Origin: WVZH01 sp034430895 | Lineage (GTDB): Bacteria > Chloroflexota > Anaerolineae > Anaerolineales > E44-bin32 | DNA length: 64,000 nt | Reading direction: 5' to 3' | Assembly (NCBI GenBank): GCA_034430895.1 | Contig: DAOUDW010000109.1 | Location: forward strand, 1-64,000 | Shown: in pieces, positions 1 to 9,676 of the stretch | Numbering within the stretch: position 1 is the first letter of the stretch | Layout: each line of letters begins with the position of its first letter | Translations under genes and position numbers: made by a program | The notes under the pieces: generated by a model | Told to the model about the DNA's origin: nothing | Databases searched by the model: none | The model's input: the letters and a program-made list of their open reading frames with translations, nothing else

Positions 1-75
1 AAAATCCAGTTCCGTGAGTTGGGCAATAAGCTGCACCGCCTGGCGGAGTCCGAGGGATGGGCTGCGGAGGGGTGA
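1..75 (+). CDS. C-terminal end of a gene cut by the window edge
   Basis: An open frame runs from base 1 and encodes 24 residues, rich in Glu, Leu, Arg and Ala, before a TGA at 73-75. The composition resembles the amphipathic helical end of a soluble protein. Nothing in so short a piece identifies the family. It would be convergent with the lipoprotein gene ending at 106. It may be chance open frame. Confidence 0.35.
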   Translation, partial: KIQFRELGNKLHRLAESEGWAAEG

Positions 76-105
76 TGGGATCAGATAAAAGACCAAGGTA
101 TTAGG

Positions 106-2619
106 TTACTGAGATGCATGACACCAATCCATACCCCAGATACCGATTCCACTTTTTTCTCCCAGGCAACTCCACTCGCCCGTATTTGCGTTGGCATAAC
201 ATAACTTAACTATCTCGTCACCATTGGTAAAATAACTTCGAGTAAACAGGATGTACTTTCCATCCGGCGACCAAACTGGGACAGACTTCCAGCCGTAATA
301 AAATCCTGGATATTCCGGAACTTGTTGTCTCGGGTTACCATCTATAAGGCGATGCAGATCTGACCCATCGGCATTCACTAGATAAATCTTGGTTGCTTTC
401 ATCTCTAAAATATCTTCCGTTACAAGGAAAGCAATCCGTTTCCCATCAGGAGACCAGGTTGGCTCAATTGGTTGATACATTTTTGGATTCTCGAAATCCC
501 AAGCGCCCGTATCCCAGGCACTGGGCACGATTTCACGCTGGCCGGAGTCATCCAGATTCATGATACGAATTGTAGAATCAAACGACTTATATCCATCTGA
601 CAAATACGTTCCATAGAGAATTTGATTACCCGTTGGCGACCAATCCGGCCAGGCGTAGGAGCCTTCCTGTAAAATAGGTTCGGTCGAGTCTGAAGCAAAA
701 TCGTAAACAAATAAATAAGTGTTTTCTCCATTCCATGATTCGTAGACAATCCGCTCCCCGTCAGGAGACCAATTCGGAGTATCCAATCGTAAGTTCGGCA
801 CGCTTATCTCTTTCAGGATTTTCCCCTCGACATCCATAATAACGATATCGTGGGAATATGTATCGTCATCATGTTTAATGGACCTACTAACAGCGATTTG
901 CTGGCAATCCGGTGACCATACGGGATCGGAGTAACTTGCTCCGGAATCCGAGACTTTATTACCTACAGTCCCATCGAGATACATGGTATAGAGCATTCGT
1001 TCATCGAGTTCTTCTCCTGTCTCTCGATCGACTACGGATGAAACGATGAGGAGTGCGTCTAAATACATTTCGACAACATCCTCCGCTGTATGTCCCTGCC
1101 CCTCTCCTTCCCGAGCTATAAATGGGCAAACATCTTCTGCTGAATATTTATGCGATTGAGAACCATGCTCATAATCACCCAACACTTCAAGGATATCTTC
1201 CTCATCCTGTACATAATCAATCGCCCGCTCACATCCGTAACCGATGGAGGAGGTAAACTCAAACGAGCCCCAAAATTTTTGTGCTAGTTCCACAAAGAAA
1301 TAGCCCGCCGAGTCTTCAGGATACAGATCCTGCAGCGTCTCGTACACAACCTGGGCTTCGTCGTCCCAGCCCTGCATCAGATACAAAAGCATGATGCGGA
1401 AACGTGCGTAAGCACTCAAGATATCGTACTCATCCGGATCGGCGGTCGGCGGCGTAGGTGTGGGCTTGCCTTCCCCTTCTGCATCGAACATCTCGGCCAG
1501 GTATTGACGATGATCCGCCGTCCAATAGGCTAACTCATCATTGAAGATCGCCTCCTGATACAGCGCCAAAGCGCGATCATAGTCCCCAACCAGCGCGGCC
1601 TGATCGGCATCCTGCACGGCCTGGAAGCGGTATTCGGGTGGATCCATCTCGATGTAGGAGAGTAAGAAGTGGATGCCATTCCAGGTATACACCAATCGCT
1701 TCCCCCGCCAGGGGCCATTGTTTCTTACAATATCAGGATGACCGGGACCCTCATCAGAAAGCATCAGTTCTTTGGTCCCATTGCCATCGAGATCGACGAT
1801 CGAAATTCCTTCCCCACCATAGGTATAAGCCAAGTCATCAAGAAGCAATTCGTCATACCAGAGAAATGCTCTTGCGATTCGAGAGGAATTTAAAACCGTA
1901 TCACTATGCGCGCTGCGGATCAATGGCACGAACGCTTCACCATTCCACTCGTAAATACGAACGGCAACAGTGTTTCCTGTGGAGACATAGGTATAAAGCA
2001 CAACTTCGGGGGTGTTATCGAGGTTCATGTCCTCGACGGTTAATATGTGAGGCGCACGATACTCAGGTTCATCTGGCAGTTGAAATCTCCGGTATTCGCC
2101 ATCGATGCAGCTGTACACTTGCATGGATAATATGTTATGTACGATCAACTCCAGGACACCGTCGCCTGTGATATCCCGTAATTCAAGAAACACGGAACGA
2201 TAAATATATTGATTAATAGCGTCCGATATTGCTTTGAATGAGGCGCCAGAATCCAATTCATCGTCAATCAGGTTAAGATATTCGGTACCGGAACTAATCA
2301 TGTCGAGGGAGATATCAGGCGCAAACACATAGTTGGGATCGGCACCTGGGCACACCGCCGGCGGCGCTTGCGTGTGCGTGACGGCTTCTTCCGCACGGAA
2401 GGTGGGATAAGGCGTGACCGTTGATGAAGGTGTCCAGGTCGGTCTGGGAGTCTTTGTCATGGTCAGTGTCGCTGTATGTGTTTCCGATTCGGCACTTCTT
2501 GTCGTAGGACTGGCTGAAGGCGCTCCATTGTGGAGATCATTCGTAACTTCGACTTCTCTCGTCGAACAAGCTGATATTGAGATCATTAGAAATAAAACAA
2601 ATCCAATTCTTCGGATCAT
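106..2619 (-). CDS. Large lipoprotein with PD40 beta-propeller repeats
   Basis: 837 residues. A signal peptide ends in a lipobox with Cys18 (SISAC), followed by a Thr/Pro/Ser-rich linker to about residue 75, so the protein should be lipid-anchored outside the membrane. The middle third carries Asp-rich FG-GAP/VCBS-like motifs (DITGDG, DLDGNG) and a short TPR-like helical stretch near 345-365. The last 280 residues hold at least five PD40/TolB-type blades of the form xWSPDGxxIxF. Such propellers usually bind proteins or ligands; no catalytic motif is visible. It lies 124 bases downstream of a second lipoprotein gene of similar build. The specific function is unknown. Confidence 0.88.
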   Translation of the reverse strand: MIRRIGFVLFLMISISACSTREVEVTNDLHNGAPSASPTTRSAESETHTATLTMTKTPRPTWTPSSTVTPYPTFRAEEAVTHTQAPPAVCPGADPNYVFAPDISLDMISSGTEYLNLIDDELDSGASFKAISDAINQYIYRSVFLELRDITGDGVLELIVHNILSMQVYSCIDGEYRRFQLPDEPEYRAPHILTVEDMNLDNTPEVVLYTYVSTGNTVAVRIYEWNGEAFVPLIRSAHSDTVLNSSRIARAFLWYDELLLDDLAYTYGGEGISIVDLDGNGTKELMLSDEGPGHPDIVRNNGPWRGKRLVYTWNGIHFLLSYIEMDPPEYRFQAVQDADQAALVGDYDRALALYQEAIFNDELAYWTADHRQYLAEMFDAEGEGKPTPTPPTADPDEYDILSAYARFRIMLLYLMQGWDDEAQVVYETLQDLYPEDSAGYFFVELAQKFWGSFEFTSSIGYGCERAIDYVQDEEDILEVLGDYEHGSQSHKYSAEDVCPFIAREGEGQGHTAEDVVEMYLDALLIVSSVVDRETGEELDERMLYTMYLDGTVGNKVSDSGASYSDPVWSPDCQQIAVSRSIKHDDDTYSHDIVIMDVEGKILKEISVPNLRLDTPNWSPDGERIVYESWNGENTYLFVYDFASDSTEPILQEGSYAWPDWSPTGNQILYGTYLSDGYKSFDSTIRIMNLDDSGQREIVPSAWDTGAWDFENPKMYQPIEPTWSPDGKRIAFLVTEDILEMKATKIYLVNADGSDLHRLIDGNPRQQVPEYPGFYYGWKSVPVWSPDGKYILFTRSYFTNGDEIVKLCYANANTGEWSCLGEKSGIGIWGMDWCHASQ

Positions 2620-2743
2620 GTATGCTCCGTGCTTACAGAATCACATCGTTGGACATCCCAACTTAATTCATGCCTGCACCAATGGTTAGTCGACCCAGAG
2701 TCATGCTTTTATCTACATCTTCCCGCAACCCACCGTCACCTTC

Positions 2744-4846
2744 TCAATCATGAATCGGTACAAGTTTCATCCGTGCCATGGTGGCATATATACTCTCAGG
2801 ATACTGTTCCCACAATGCTACATAAGCTTCAACTGCCAAGTTATCTTCGCCCATTAATTCGTGAGCCAACCCCGAAAAGTAATACAGTTTATCGCACCAA
2901 TTGTCCTGTGAACAATCCGTTGCCATTTGCGTTTCCTGAAATATCTCCAGACTTAAAGCGGGATCATCTCCCTTGAACAAACCCTCCACAGCCTTATCCA
3001 ACAAACGCAATTGAAGCTCTTCACTCGTTTCTTCGAACTCTTTCTTTTGCATCAAGGTAATAAAGGGCATTCCCGTAAATTCAAAAGTATTTAACTGGAA
3101 TAACGTTTCAGCATCGATTTGGATGATCGGTTGTCCATATCTCGCACTGTAAGCGGTGAAGTTTGGTATTGCTACCTGAAGATTGTCGACATAGAGCACC
3201 GATGATCTGTCGGGAGAATGGATGATAATCCACAATTCGTAGGCTGGCTCACCTGATTCCTGCTTTGTGATCCAGATTTCGGGATTGCCATCACCATCGA
3301 AATCATATTCCCCATATCCACGGATGTGGACTCCGTGAGTAGATAGGGTCTCTATCACCGCACCAATGTCTTGCAGTGACAGGACATTGCCTAATTGCTT
3401 CATGGCTTCTTTCGAATCACAGATCTCTACCTGCTTACATACTGTGTAAAATTCTTCGGCTTCATGAAAATCCTGAATAAATACTTCAGCTCCCTGTACC
3501 CACGGTGAAATGGATTCGGTGTTTTTCGGAACGAAAGTCATTACATCCTGAAAATATTGCCTTGCTTGGTCAACATCACCTTTGCTTGCATGGTATTCGC
3601 CCAAACGAAACAATACTGCAGGGCGATAAGATTCCACCCGATCATACGTCATCTCTGCTTCGAATAATGCATCAATTATGATATGCGTGTCTTCCGGATC
3701 CGAACTTATGTCTCGTGCGAATTCACAGATTTCCTTCTCATCATACTTCCCAGGAGGTTTAATCTCGTGGCTTGATTCGGTCCATTCGAACACGTCACCA
3801 ATCCAGCGATATGTGCTGTATCTCCTGACCGTACATGGATGCATAACTGGATCAGTCGGTGTATCTTCCACAATGAACCCGGAAAAACCGGTATCGGCAA
3901 TCAATGGAACCAGATTGCTTTCATCGTTTCCCACGATCCATTCCATTTCGTTTGTTGAACAAGAACGAAATCGAAGGAGCTTCGGTGGATTTACAGTCAA
4001 ATCGTAAACCTTGTATGTGTGGAAATAAGTACAACAAGTACTGCGAGTGTAATCCAAGATCAGTTCTGGTACGCCATCTCCCGTGAGATCCGCCAGTTGA
4101 TGATCCGCCCCTGTCTCCCGGAAGAAATACAAGCTGCTGAGCAAACCATGAACCTGATATCCTGCATTTGTTTCGAAGATCACAAAATGGGAATCCCATA
4201 TGTGAACAATGTATGTGCTGATATAACCGGGAATCGGAGTGATCTCTTCCAATTCCAATTTCAACTCGCTTTGATGCGTATCAAACCAATACGCAAGATT
4301 TTCAATATCAACATCCCCGGAGTTCAACACTCCTTCGATCATATTTGCATAATGCATCAATTCGGGAGCCTCTGTCGATTCAGGAATTACGTATCCCATG
4401 GCCAAACTGTGGCCCAAATCCCATCGCCACTTTTCTGATAGTCCAGCGTTCGGGAAGCGAAGAAGCGCTTCTTGCAAAGCTAAGGACAAATAATCAAATT
4501 CACTCAAGTATGCAGCATATCCGTAAACGCTTGAATACAATGGATCATCCGCAATAGCATGCAAGTTACTCATCACCTGATCGACCAACAAATCTGCATC
4601 GATGGCCGTCCACTCTTTTAAGCGATAGCTCCCCGCGTCCCCATCAAACACCGCAGGCGTGAAGGTGGGTACATGGGTAGGTGAGTGTCTCGGTTTGGAC
4701 GTTGAAGTCGCGGATGGCCGCTTCGTAGCAGTCACGTTCGGTACTGGCGAAAAGGTCAAACCTGGAACATTCGTCGATACAGTTCGAGTTTCCACACATG
4801 CTGCCAGCATGAACGCTGCAAGATTACATAGCAATAATCGTTTCAT
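2744..4846 (-). CDS. Lipoprotein with FG-GAP-like and TPR-like segments
   Basis: 700 residues. A signal peptide with lipobox (MLAAC, Cys17) is followed by a Ser/Thr/Pro-rich linker. Further on there are Asp-rich calcium-loop-like motifs (DLTGDG near 245, DFDGDG near 515) typical of FG-GAP/VCBS repeats. TPR-like helices lie around 405-440 and near the C-terminus. It lacks the PD40 blades of its downstream neighbour but shares the anchoring, linker style and Asp loops, so the two probably form a co-transcribed pair of surface proteins. No enzyme motif is visible and the role is unknown. Confidence 0.88.
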   Translation of the reverse strand: MKRLLLCNLAAFMLAACVETRTVSTNVPGLTFSPVPNVTATKRPSATSTSKPRHSPTHVPTFTPAVFDGDAGSYRLKEWTAIDADLLVDQVMSNLHAIADDPLYSSVYGYAAYLSEFDYLSLALQEALLRFPNAGLSEKWRWDLGHSLAMGYVIPESTEAPELMHYANMIEGVLNSGDVDIENLAYWFDTHQSELKLELEEITPIPGYISTYIVHIWDSHFVIFETNAGYQVHGLLSSLYFFRETGADHQLADLTGDGVPELILDYTRSTCCTYFHTYKVYDLTVNPPKLLRFRSCSTNEMEWIVGNDESNLVPLIADTGFSGFIVEDTPTDPVMHPCTVRRYSTYRWIGDVFEWTESSHEIKPPGKYDEKEICEFARDISSDPEDTHIIIDALFEAEMTYDRVESYRPAVLFRLGEYHASKGDVDQARQYFQDVMTFVPKNTESISPWVQGAEVFIQDFHEAEEFYTVCKQVEICDSKEAMKQLGNVLSLQDIGAVIETLSTHGVHIRGYGEYDFDGDGNPEIWITKQESGEPAYELWIIIHSPDRSSVLYVDNLQVAIPNFTAYSARYGQPIIQIDAETLFQLNTFEFTGMPFITLMQKKEFEETSEELQLRLLDKAVEGLFKGDDPALSLEIFQETQMATDCSQDNWCDKLYYFSGLAHELMGEDNLAVEAYVALWEQYPESIYATMARMKLVPIHD

Positions 4847-4966
4847 AGTTTGATAGTATCATCCATAAGTTACTATAAAGTTACCGATTAGAATAGAAAA
4901 ATGCCGCCATCCCAGCAGCATTCTGAATCTAGCAGTTGATTCGTTTTCCCCCATTGCCAACCAAAC

Positions 4967-5593
4967 CTACATCATCTTCACCACAATGTCGCCGATCACA
5001 TTGGCGGCGGCGTCGCCGCGGTCGGCGGCGTTGGAGAGATGTCGGTAAACTTCGCGCAGTTTGAGCATCTCGACCACGTGGTCCATGTCGCGCGGCATGC
5101 GGAAGAGATCGGCAATGGCCTCGCGATAGACCGTCTCGACCCGATTCTCCAGCGCTTTCGCCCGAACGGCATGGTCGTTGGCCACATTGGGATGATCCTC
5201 GATGCGCTCCACCGCCAGGCAAATTTCCCGCGCGGCCTGCGTCAGCAGCGAGACGATGCGTTCGATGTAATTATTTGGCGTAACGTCCAGTAAGTGCATC
5301 TCCTCGATGGTCGATTCGGCGTAGTCCAGCACGTCATCGACCGTCAACGAAAGCGCGAAGATGTCCTCGCGGTCGATGGGCGTAACGAAGGTGCGGTTGA
5401 GCTCGTCGATCAAGATACGCCGCACTTCGTCGGCTTCTTTTTCAAGCATGGTCAGTTTCTCCGCGAGCGACTCGGCCGGTTCTTTGACGTACGCCAGCAG
5501 TGTTTCCATGCCCGTCACCGCGAATTCGGACTGCTTGAGAATCAGAATAATAAATCGATCGCGCTTTTTCTTCCTCGAAAAGATTCCCATCAT
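4967..5593 (-). CDS. DUF47 family PhoU-like protein
   Basis: 208 residues, all-helical, with the layout of the DUF47/TIGR00153 family: a basic N-terminus (FSRKKK), paired helical bundles, and conserved acidic patches such as DREDI and LEKEADE that bind metal in PhoU-like folds. Family members often sit beside Pit-type phosphate transporters and are thought to modulate phosphate uptake. No transporter gene is present here, so the link to phosphate is by family only. The start is the first of two adjacent ATG codons, preceded by AAGGAAGGGG. A TATAAT lies at 5617-5612 on the same strand. It is divergent from era. Confidence 0.9.
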   Translation of the reverse strand: MMGIFSRKKKRDRFIILILKQSEFAVTGMETLLAYVKEPAESLAEKLTMLEKEADEVRRILIDELNRTFVTPIDREDIFALSLTVDDVLDYAESTIEEMHLLDVTPNNYIERIVSLLTQAAREICLAVERIEDHPNVANDHAVRAKALENRVETVYREAIADLFRMPRDMDHVVEMLKLREVYRHLSNAADRGDAAANVIGDIVVKMM

Positions 5594-5692
5594 GCCCCTT
5601 CCTTTGATTGTATTATAGCCTCAAAGCTGCAGTCTTCGCTCCCCTGGCCGCAATGACCGAATGCTTCTCGAGTAAAAATCGATCTATCTCGC

Positions 5693-5721
5693 TTGACAGC
5701 GCGCGCGCTTGCCAGGACAAT
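5693..5721 (+). promoter_or_regulatory. Predicted era promoter, leaderless layout
   Basis: TTGACA at 5693-5698, a 17-base spacer, then GACAAT at 5716-5721. The ATG at 5728 lies six bases beyond the -10 box, about where transcription should start, and another in-frame ATG (5722) touches the box. No clear ribosome binding site precedes either start. Confidence 0.6.
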
Positions 5722-6645
5722 ATGGCCATGCGTGAACCAGACACATCAGCGGGTTACAAATCCGGATTCGTCGCCGTTGCGGGACGACCCAACGTGGGCA
5801 AATCCACATTGATCAACGCTTATCTCGGTCAAATCGTGGCCGCTGTGTCGCCAAAACCACAAACCACGCGACGCCGCCAACTGGGGATCCTCACCACGGA
5901 AATCGCGCAAGTGATCTTCGTCGACACGCCGGGCATCCACGAGCCGCTGCACAAACTCGGCGAACGTATGAATACCGAGGCGCTGAACAGCCTCAAGGAC
6001 GCCGATTTGATCCTGCTCATCTTCAGCCTGCGCATCCCACCCACGGACGACGACCGCCGCGTGGCGGAACGCATCCAGGAGTATCATAAAAAGACGGCGA
6101 TTCTCGCGGCGTTGAACAAAATGGACCTCGTCGAACCCGATGCGCTGCTCAAGCGGGTAGAGGCTTTCGAAACACTGCTGCCAGATGTGGATATGATCCC
6201 CCTCTCGGCGACATTGGGTGAAAACCGCCATCATCTGCTCGAACGCATCATCGCCCTGCTCCCCGAAGGCCCGCAGTATTATCCACAAAATCAAATTACC
6301 GATCTCCACGAGCGGGAGATCGCCGTCGATTTGATCCGCGCCGCCGCGCTGCGGAACTTGCGCAACGAAGTCCCGCACGCCATCGCCGTGCGCATCGACG
6401 AATACAAGGATCGCAATAACCACGGCGCCTACATTGAAGCCACATTGTTCGTTGAGCGCGAATCGCAAAAAGGCATCGTCATCGGCAAAGGTGGAAGCAT
6501 GCTACGAGAGATCGGGTCCTCCGCTCGGGTGGAAATCGAAGCCCTGACCGGACGAAAAGTCTATTTGAAACTGCGTGTAAAAGTACTAAAGAATTGGCGC
6601 AACGACCCCAATGCGTTGAAACGCTTCCGAGACGTAAGCAAGTGA
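5722..6645 (+). CDS. era: GTPase Era
   Basis: About 307 residues. Era is an essential GTPase that binds 16S rRNA and assists 30S subunit maturation. The G1 loop GRPNVGKS is at 21-28, G3 DTPG and G4 NKMD follow, and the C-terminus is a KH domain with the GKGG loop. The open frame extends upstream to 5608, but the family normally begins 15-20 residues before G1, which favours ATG 5722 or ATG 5728. The promoter geometry favours 5728 for a leaderless transcript. It opens a + strand run with the methyltransferase, purB and yhhN. Confidence 0.95.
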   Translation: MAMREPDTSAGYKSGFVAVAGRPNVGKSTLINAYLGQIVAAVSPKPQTTRRRQLGILTTEIAQVIFVDTPGIHEPLHKLGERMNTEALNSLKDADLILLIFSLRIPPTDDDRRVAERIQEYHKKTAILAALNKMDLVEPDALLKRVEAFETLLPDVDMIPLSATLGENRHHLLERIIALLPEGPQYYPQNQITDLHEREIAVDLIRAAALRNLRNEVPHAIAVRIDEYKDRNNHGAYIEATLFVERESQKGIVIGKGGSMLREIGSSARVEIEALTGRKVYLKLRVKVLKNWRNDPNALKRFRDVSK

Positions 6646-6675
6646 TCGTTAAGACACAGAGGAGAGCGAAAACTG

Positions 6676-7563
6676 GTGGCAAAACGTAAGAAGAAAGGCA
6701 CTCGTACGAGTACGTTTGGCGCACCAGGACGCATCAGCCACGATTCGTCGCCTTTCTACAACAGCCGCCTGTACGAAAACCAAAACGAAAAAAAGAAAAT
6801 CGAATACATCGAGAATCCGATTCCAGCCGATCGACTCGATCGTATCTACCAGCAATCCTCCGAGGACATGTCCGCCCTTCCAGACAACAGCACCCACTTG
6901 ATGGTGACCTCACCCCCTTACAACGCTCAAAAGGAATATGACCAGGACCTGTCTCTTGAGGAATACCGCGTCCTGCTTCGCAGTGTATTTCAAGAGGTAT
7001 ATCGCCTGCTCGTTCCCGGCGGTAGAGCCTGCATCAACATCGCCAATCTGGGCCGCAAACCCTACATTCCACTGCACACCTACATCATTCACGACATGCT
7101 CGAACTCGGATATCTGATGCGCGGTGAAATCATCTGGGACAAAGCGGCAAGCGCCAGCTCTTCCACCGCGTGGGGTTCGTGGCTCTCCGCCACCAATCCC
7201 GTGCTCCGAGATGTACACGAATACATCCTGATTTTTTGCAAGCAAACATTCTCGCGGCCCGGGAAAGACCGTGAAAGCACGATCGAGCGAGATGAATTCC
7301 TGTCTTCCACAAAAAGCGTCTGGACCTTCCCCGCCGAATCGGCGCGAGCGGTCGGCCATCCGGCACCATTCCCGGAGGAGCTGCCGCACCGCTTGATCCA
7401 ACTCTACACCTTCGAGGGCGACGTCGTTCTCGATCCGTTCTGTGGATCGGGAACGACCTGTGTGGCCGCCAGGAAATCGCAGCGGCATTACGTTGCCTAC
7501 GAGATCAATCCGGAATACGCCCGGAATGCAGAAGCACGTCTTCAAACCCTGGAGAGTGAGTGA
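6676..7563 (+). CDS. Site-specific DNA methyltransferase (amino-methylating, beta class)
   Basis: 295 residues, GTG start with AGAGGAGAG upstream. The catalytic motif IV TSPPY is at 78-82 and precedes the AdoMet-binding motif DPFCGSG at 253-259, the order of beta-class enzymes. SPPY-type motifs are common in N4-cytosine methyltransferases, although N6-adenine activity cannot be excluded. The N-terminal 40 residues are basic and low in complexity. It starts 30 bases after era and is followed closely by purB. No restriction endonuclease gene is nearby, so it looks like an orphan methyltransferase acting in housekeeping or epigenetic marking. Target sequence unknown. Confidence 0.88.
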   Translation: MAKRKKKGTRTSTFGAPGRISHDSSPFYNSRLYENQNEKKKIEYIENPIPADRLDRIYQQSSEDMSALPDNSTHLMVTSPPYNAQKEYDQDLSLEEYRVLLRSVFQEVYRLLVPGGRACINIANLGRKPYIPLHTYIIHDMLELGYLMRGEIIWDKAASASSSTAWGSWLSATNPVLRDVHEYILIFCKQTFSRPGKDRESTIERDEFLSSTKSVWTFPAESARAVGHPAPFPEELPHRLIQLYTFEGDVVLDPFCGSGTTCVAARKSQRHYVAYEINPEYARNAEARLQTLESE

Positions 7564-7589
7564 GTCATGCAGCCTTCTAACGGTGTGCT

Positions 7590-9002
7590 GTGAGCTACCA
7601 ATCCCCCTTTAGCAATCGCTACGGCAGCGACGAGATGCGCGCCCTGTGGTCCGAGGTCACCAAACGACGCATCTGGCGCAAGATCTGGATCGCCGTTGCC
7701 GAGGTGCAGGCCGCCGCCGGTTTGGTAACCGCCGAACAGATCGACGACATCAAAGAACATGCCCTCGATATCGACCTCGCCCGCGCCTCCGAAATCGAGG
7801 CCGAAGTCCATCACGATCTCGTCGCCGAACTACGCACCTTCGCCGAACAATGCCCCCTCGGCGGCAAGGTCCTGCACTGGGGCATGACCAGCGCCGACGT
7901 GGAAGACAACGCCGATGTAGTTCGCCAGAAGGCTTCGCTGGCGCTGCTTTTGAAGCAGTTGAAATCCTTGCTGCTCGAGTTCGCCGGCCATATCGAACAG
8001 ACCGCCGATCTGCCCGTCCTGGCCTACACCCACCTGCAGCCGGCGATTCCCACGACGCTCGGATATCGCTTGAGTGTCTATGCCCAGGACCTGCTGCAGC
8101 ATTTCGACACCCTCGCTCTCCGTCGTGTGAATCTACGCGGGAAAGGCATCAAAGGTGCTGTTGGCACGGCGGCCTCCTTTCTCGACATGCTTTCTGATGC
8201 GCCGGTCACGCACGACACGCTCGAAAGCACCGTAATGCAATCGTTGGGGATCGAATCCTTTCCGATCGCTACGCAGACCACTCCCCGCATCCAGGATTTC
8301 CAAATTCACTGCGACCTGGCGGCGATGGCCGCCACGCTGCACAAATTCGCCTTCGACCTGCGCCTGATGCAGTCCCCGGGATTTGGAGTCGCTTTCGAGC
8401 CGTTCGGCGATCAGCAAGTCGGATCGAGCGCCATGCCCTTCAAGCGCAATCCCATCATGGCCGAAAACATCTGCTCCCTCGCCCGCGGCGTCGCTGCTGG
8501 GGCCGCCGTCGCCTGGCAGAACGCCGCATCCAATCTTCTCGAACGCACGCTTGACGATTCGGGCAACCGGCGCTATCTGCTTCCGGAAGCTTTTCTGGCT
8601 TGCGACCAGATGTTATCCACGGCGATCGACATCGTGGGAAATCTGGAAATCGACCCGGATTTCGCCGATCAAAACCTGGAAGTATACGGTCCCTTCATGG
8701 GAATCGAGCCGCTGCTAAACGGCCTGGTCAAGGCCGGCGCCGACCGACAGGATATGCACGAACGCTTACGCAAACACTGCATGGCAGCCTGGGAGTCCGT
8801 TCGGGCAGGAAATGCCAACCCCCTCTCCGACCAACTCAGCGGCGACACCTCTCTGCTGAAATATTTGCAGCCGGCACAGATCCGAGAGCTGCTCGATGTG
8901 CACGATTACATCGGTTTCGCTCCCCAGCGAGCCAAAGATCTCGTCGTACAAATTCGCCAAAGGCTTCAACCCCCGGAGAATTCCGAAGGAGAAAACCCAT
9001 GA
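7590..9002 (+). CDS. purB: Adenylosuccinate lyase
   Basis: 470 residues, GTG start. This fumarase/aspartase-superfamily enzyme releases fumarate from SAICAR and from adenylosuccinate in purine synthesis. The family signature GSSAMPFKRNP begins at residue 278 and carries the mobile-loop catalytic Ser. An upstream conserved block (TSADVEDN) and the THLQPA block with its active-site His are also present. Length is normal. It follows the methyltransferase by 26 bases and its TGA overlaps the next ATG. Confidence 0.95.
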   Translation: MSYQSPFSNRYGSDEMRALWSEVTKRRIWRKIWIAVAEVQAAAGLVTAEQIDDIKEHALDIDLARASEIEAEVHHDLVAELRTFAEQCPLGGKVLHWGMTSADVEDNADVVRQKASLALLLKQLKSLLLEFAGHIEQTADLPVLAYTHLQPAIPTTLGYRLSVYAQDLLQHFDTLALRRVNLRGKGIKGAVGTAASFLDMLSDAPVTHDTLESTVMQSLGIESFPIATQTTPRIQDFQIHCDLAAMAATLHKFAFDLRLMQSPGFGVAFEPFGDQQVGSSAMPFKRNPIMAENICSLARGVAAGAAVAWQNAASNLLERTLDDSGNRRYLLPEAFLACDQMLSTAIDIVGNLEIDPDFADQNLEVYGPFMGIEPLLNGLVKAGADRQDMHERLRKHCMAAWESVRAGNANPLSDQLSGDTSLLKYLQPAQIRELLDVHDYIGFAPQRAKDLVVQIRQRLQPPENSEGENP

Positions 9003-9676
9003 CTCTACTTCTCATCATCAGTGTATGCATCGCCATCGTTGATTGGATCGCCGTCGCAGGCCAGAAACGAACCCTGGAAATCATCGCCAAGCCCGCCGCG
9101 CTGCTTGCACTGTGTATCTGGTTCGCCAGTTACCCGGCAGCCCTGGATTCCACGATCGGCGTGTTGTTTTTAATCGGACTCGTCTTCTCCCTCCTGGGTG
9201 ACATATTTCTCCTCTATGCCGATCAGCATTTTCTCAAAGGCCTGATCGCATTCCTCCTGGCGCATCTGCTCTACATCGTGGCGTTCAATTTCAGCAGACC
9301 GATCCTGACGCTGCCCGCGCTCCTCATCGCCGTGCCGATCGCCATCGTGGCGCTGCTGATCTTGCGGCGTTTGATCGCCAGCCTGAAGGAAACAGGTCAG
9401 GAATCCATGATCGTACCGGTGTGCGTTTACGCGCTTGTCTTAAGCCTCACGCTGTGGTCCACCTCGACGACGCTGCTGCGGGACGACTGGTCCCTGCTGG
9501 CGGGAGCGCTTGCGGCAGTTGGCGGGGTTTTGTTCTTCGCATCCGATGCCGCCATCGCCTGGAATCGCTTCATCGGCCCGCACTGGGGCGGGCGACTGTT
9601 CGAGATCGTAACCTACCACCTAGCACAGATCGGGTTATCCGCGGGCATCCTGATCTCGATCGGGGTAATTGGCTGA
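8999..9676 (+). CDS. YhhN/TMEM86 family membrane protein (lysoplasmalogenase-like)
   Basis: 225 residues, starting at the ATG in the ATGA overlap with purB. It is almost wholly hydrophobic with about seven or eight predicted membrane helices and the conserved family blocks GDIFLL and SDAAIAWN, whose Asp residues belong to the proposed catalytic site. Characterised members hydrolyse the vinyl ether bond of lysoplasmalogen. Whether this organism makes plasmalogens cannot be told from the window. The open frame extends upstream within purB in another frame and that part is not coding. Confidence 0.85.
   Translation: MTLLLIISVCIAIVDWIAVAGQKRTLEIIAKPAALLALCIWFASYPAALDSTIGVLFLIGLVFSLLGDIFLLYADQHFLKGLIAFLLAHLLYIVAFNFSRPILTLPALLIAVPIAIVALLILRRLIASLKETGQESMIVPVCVYALVLSLTLWSTSTTLLRDDWSLLAGALAAVGGVLFFASDAAIAWNRFIGPHWGGRLFEIVTYHLAQIGLSAGILISIGVIG

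Noticed and set aside
5746..6468. 240-codon open frame antisense to era
   Set aside because: Shadow of era codon bias on the opposite strand; composition is low in Lys and rich in Asp, Val and Arg, without any domain.
8600..8998. Upstream extension of the yhhN frame through purB
   Set aside because: Arg/Pro-rich out-of-frame translation of purB; the ATG in the ATGA overlap gives the normal family length.
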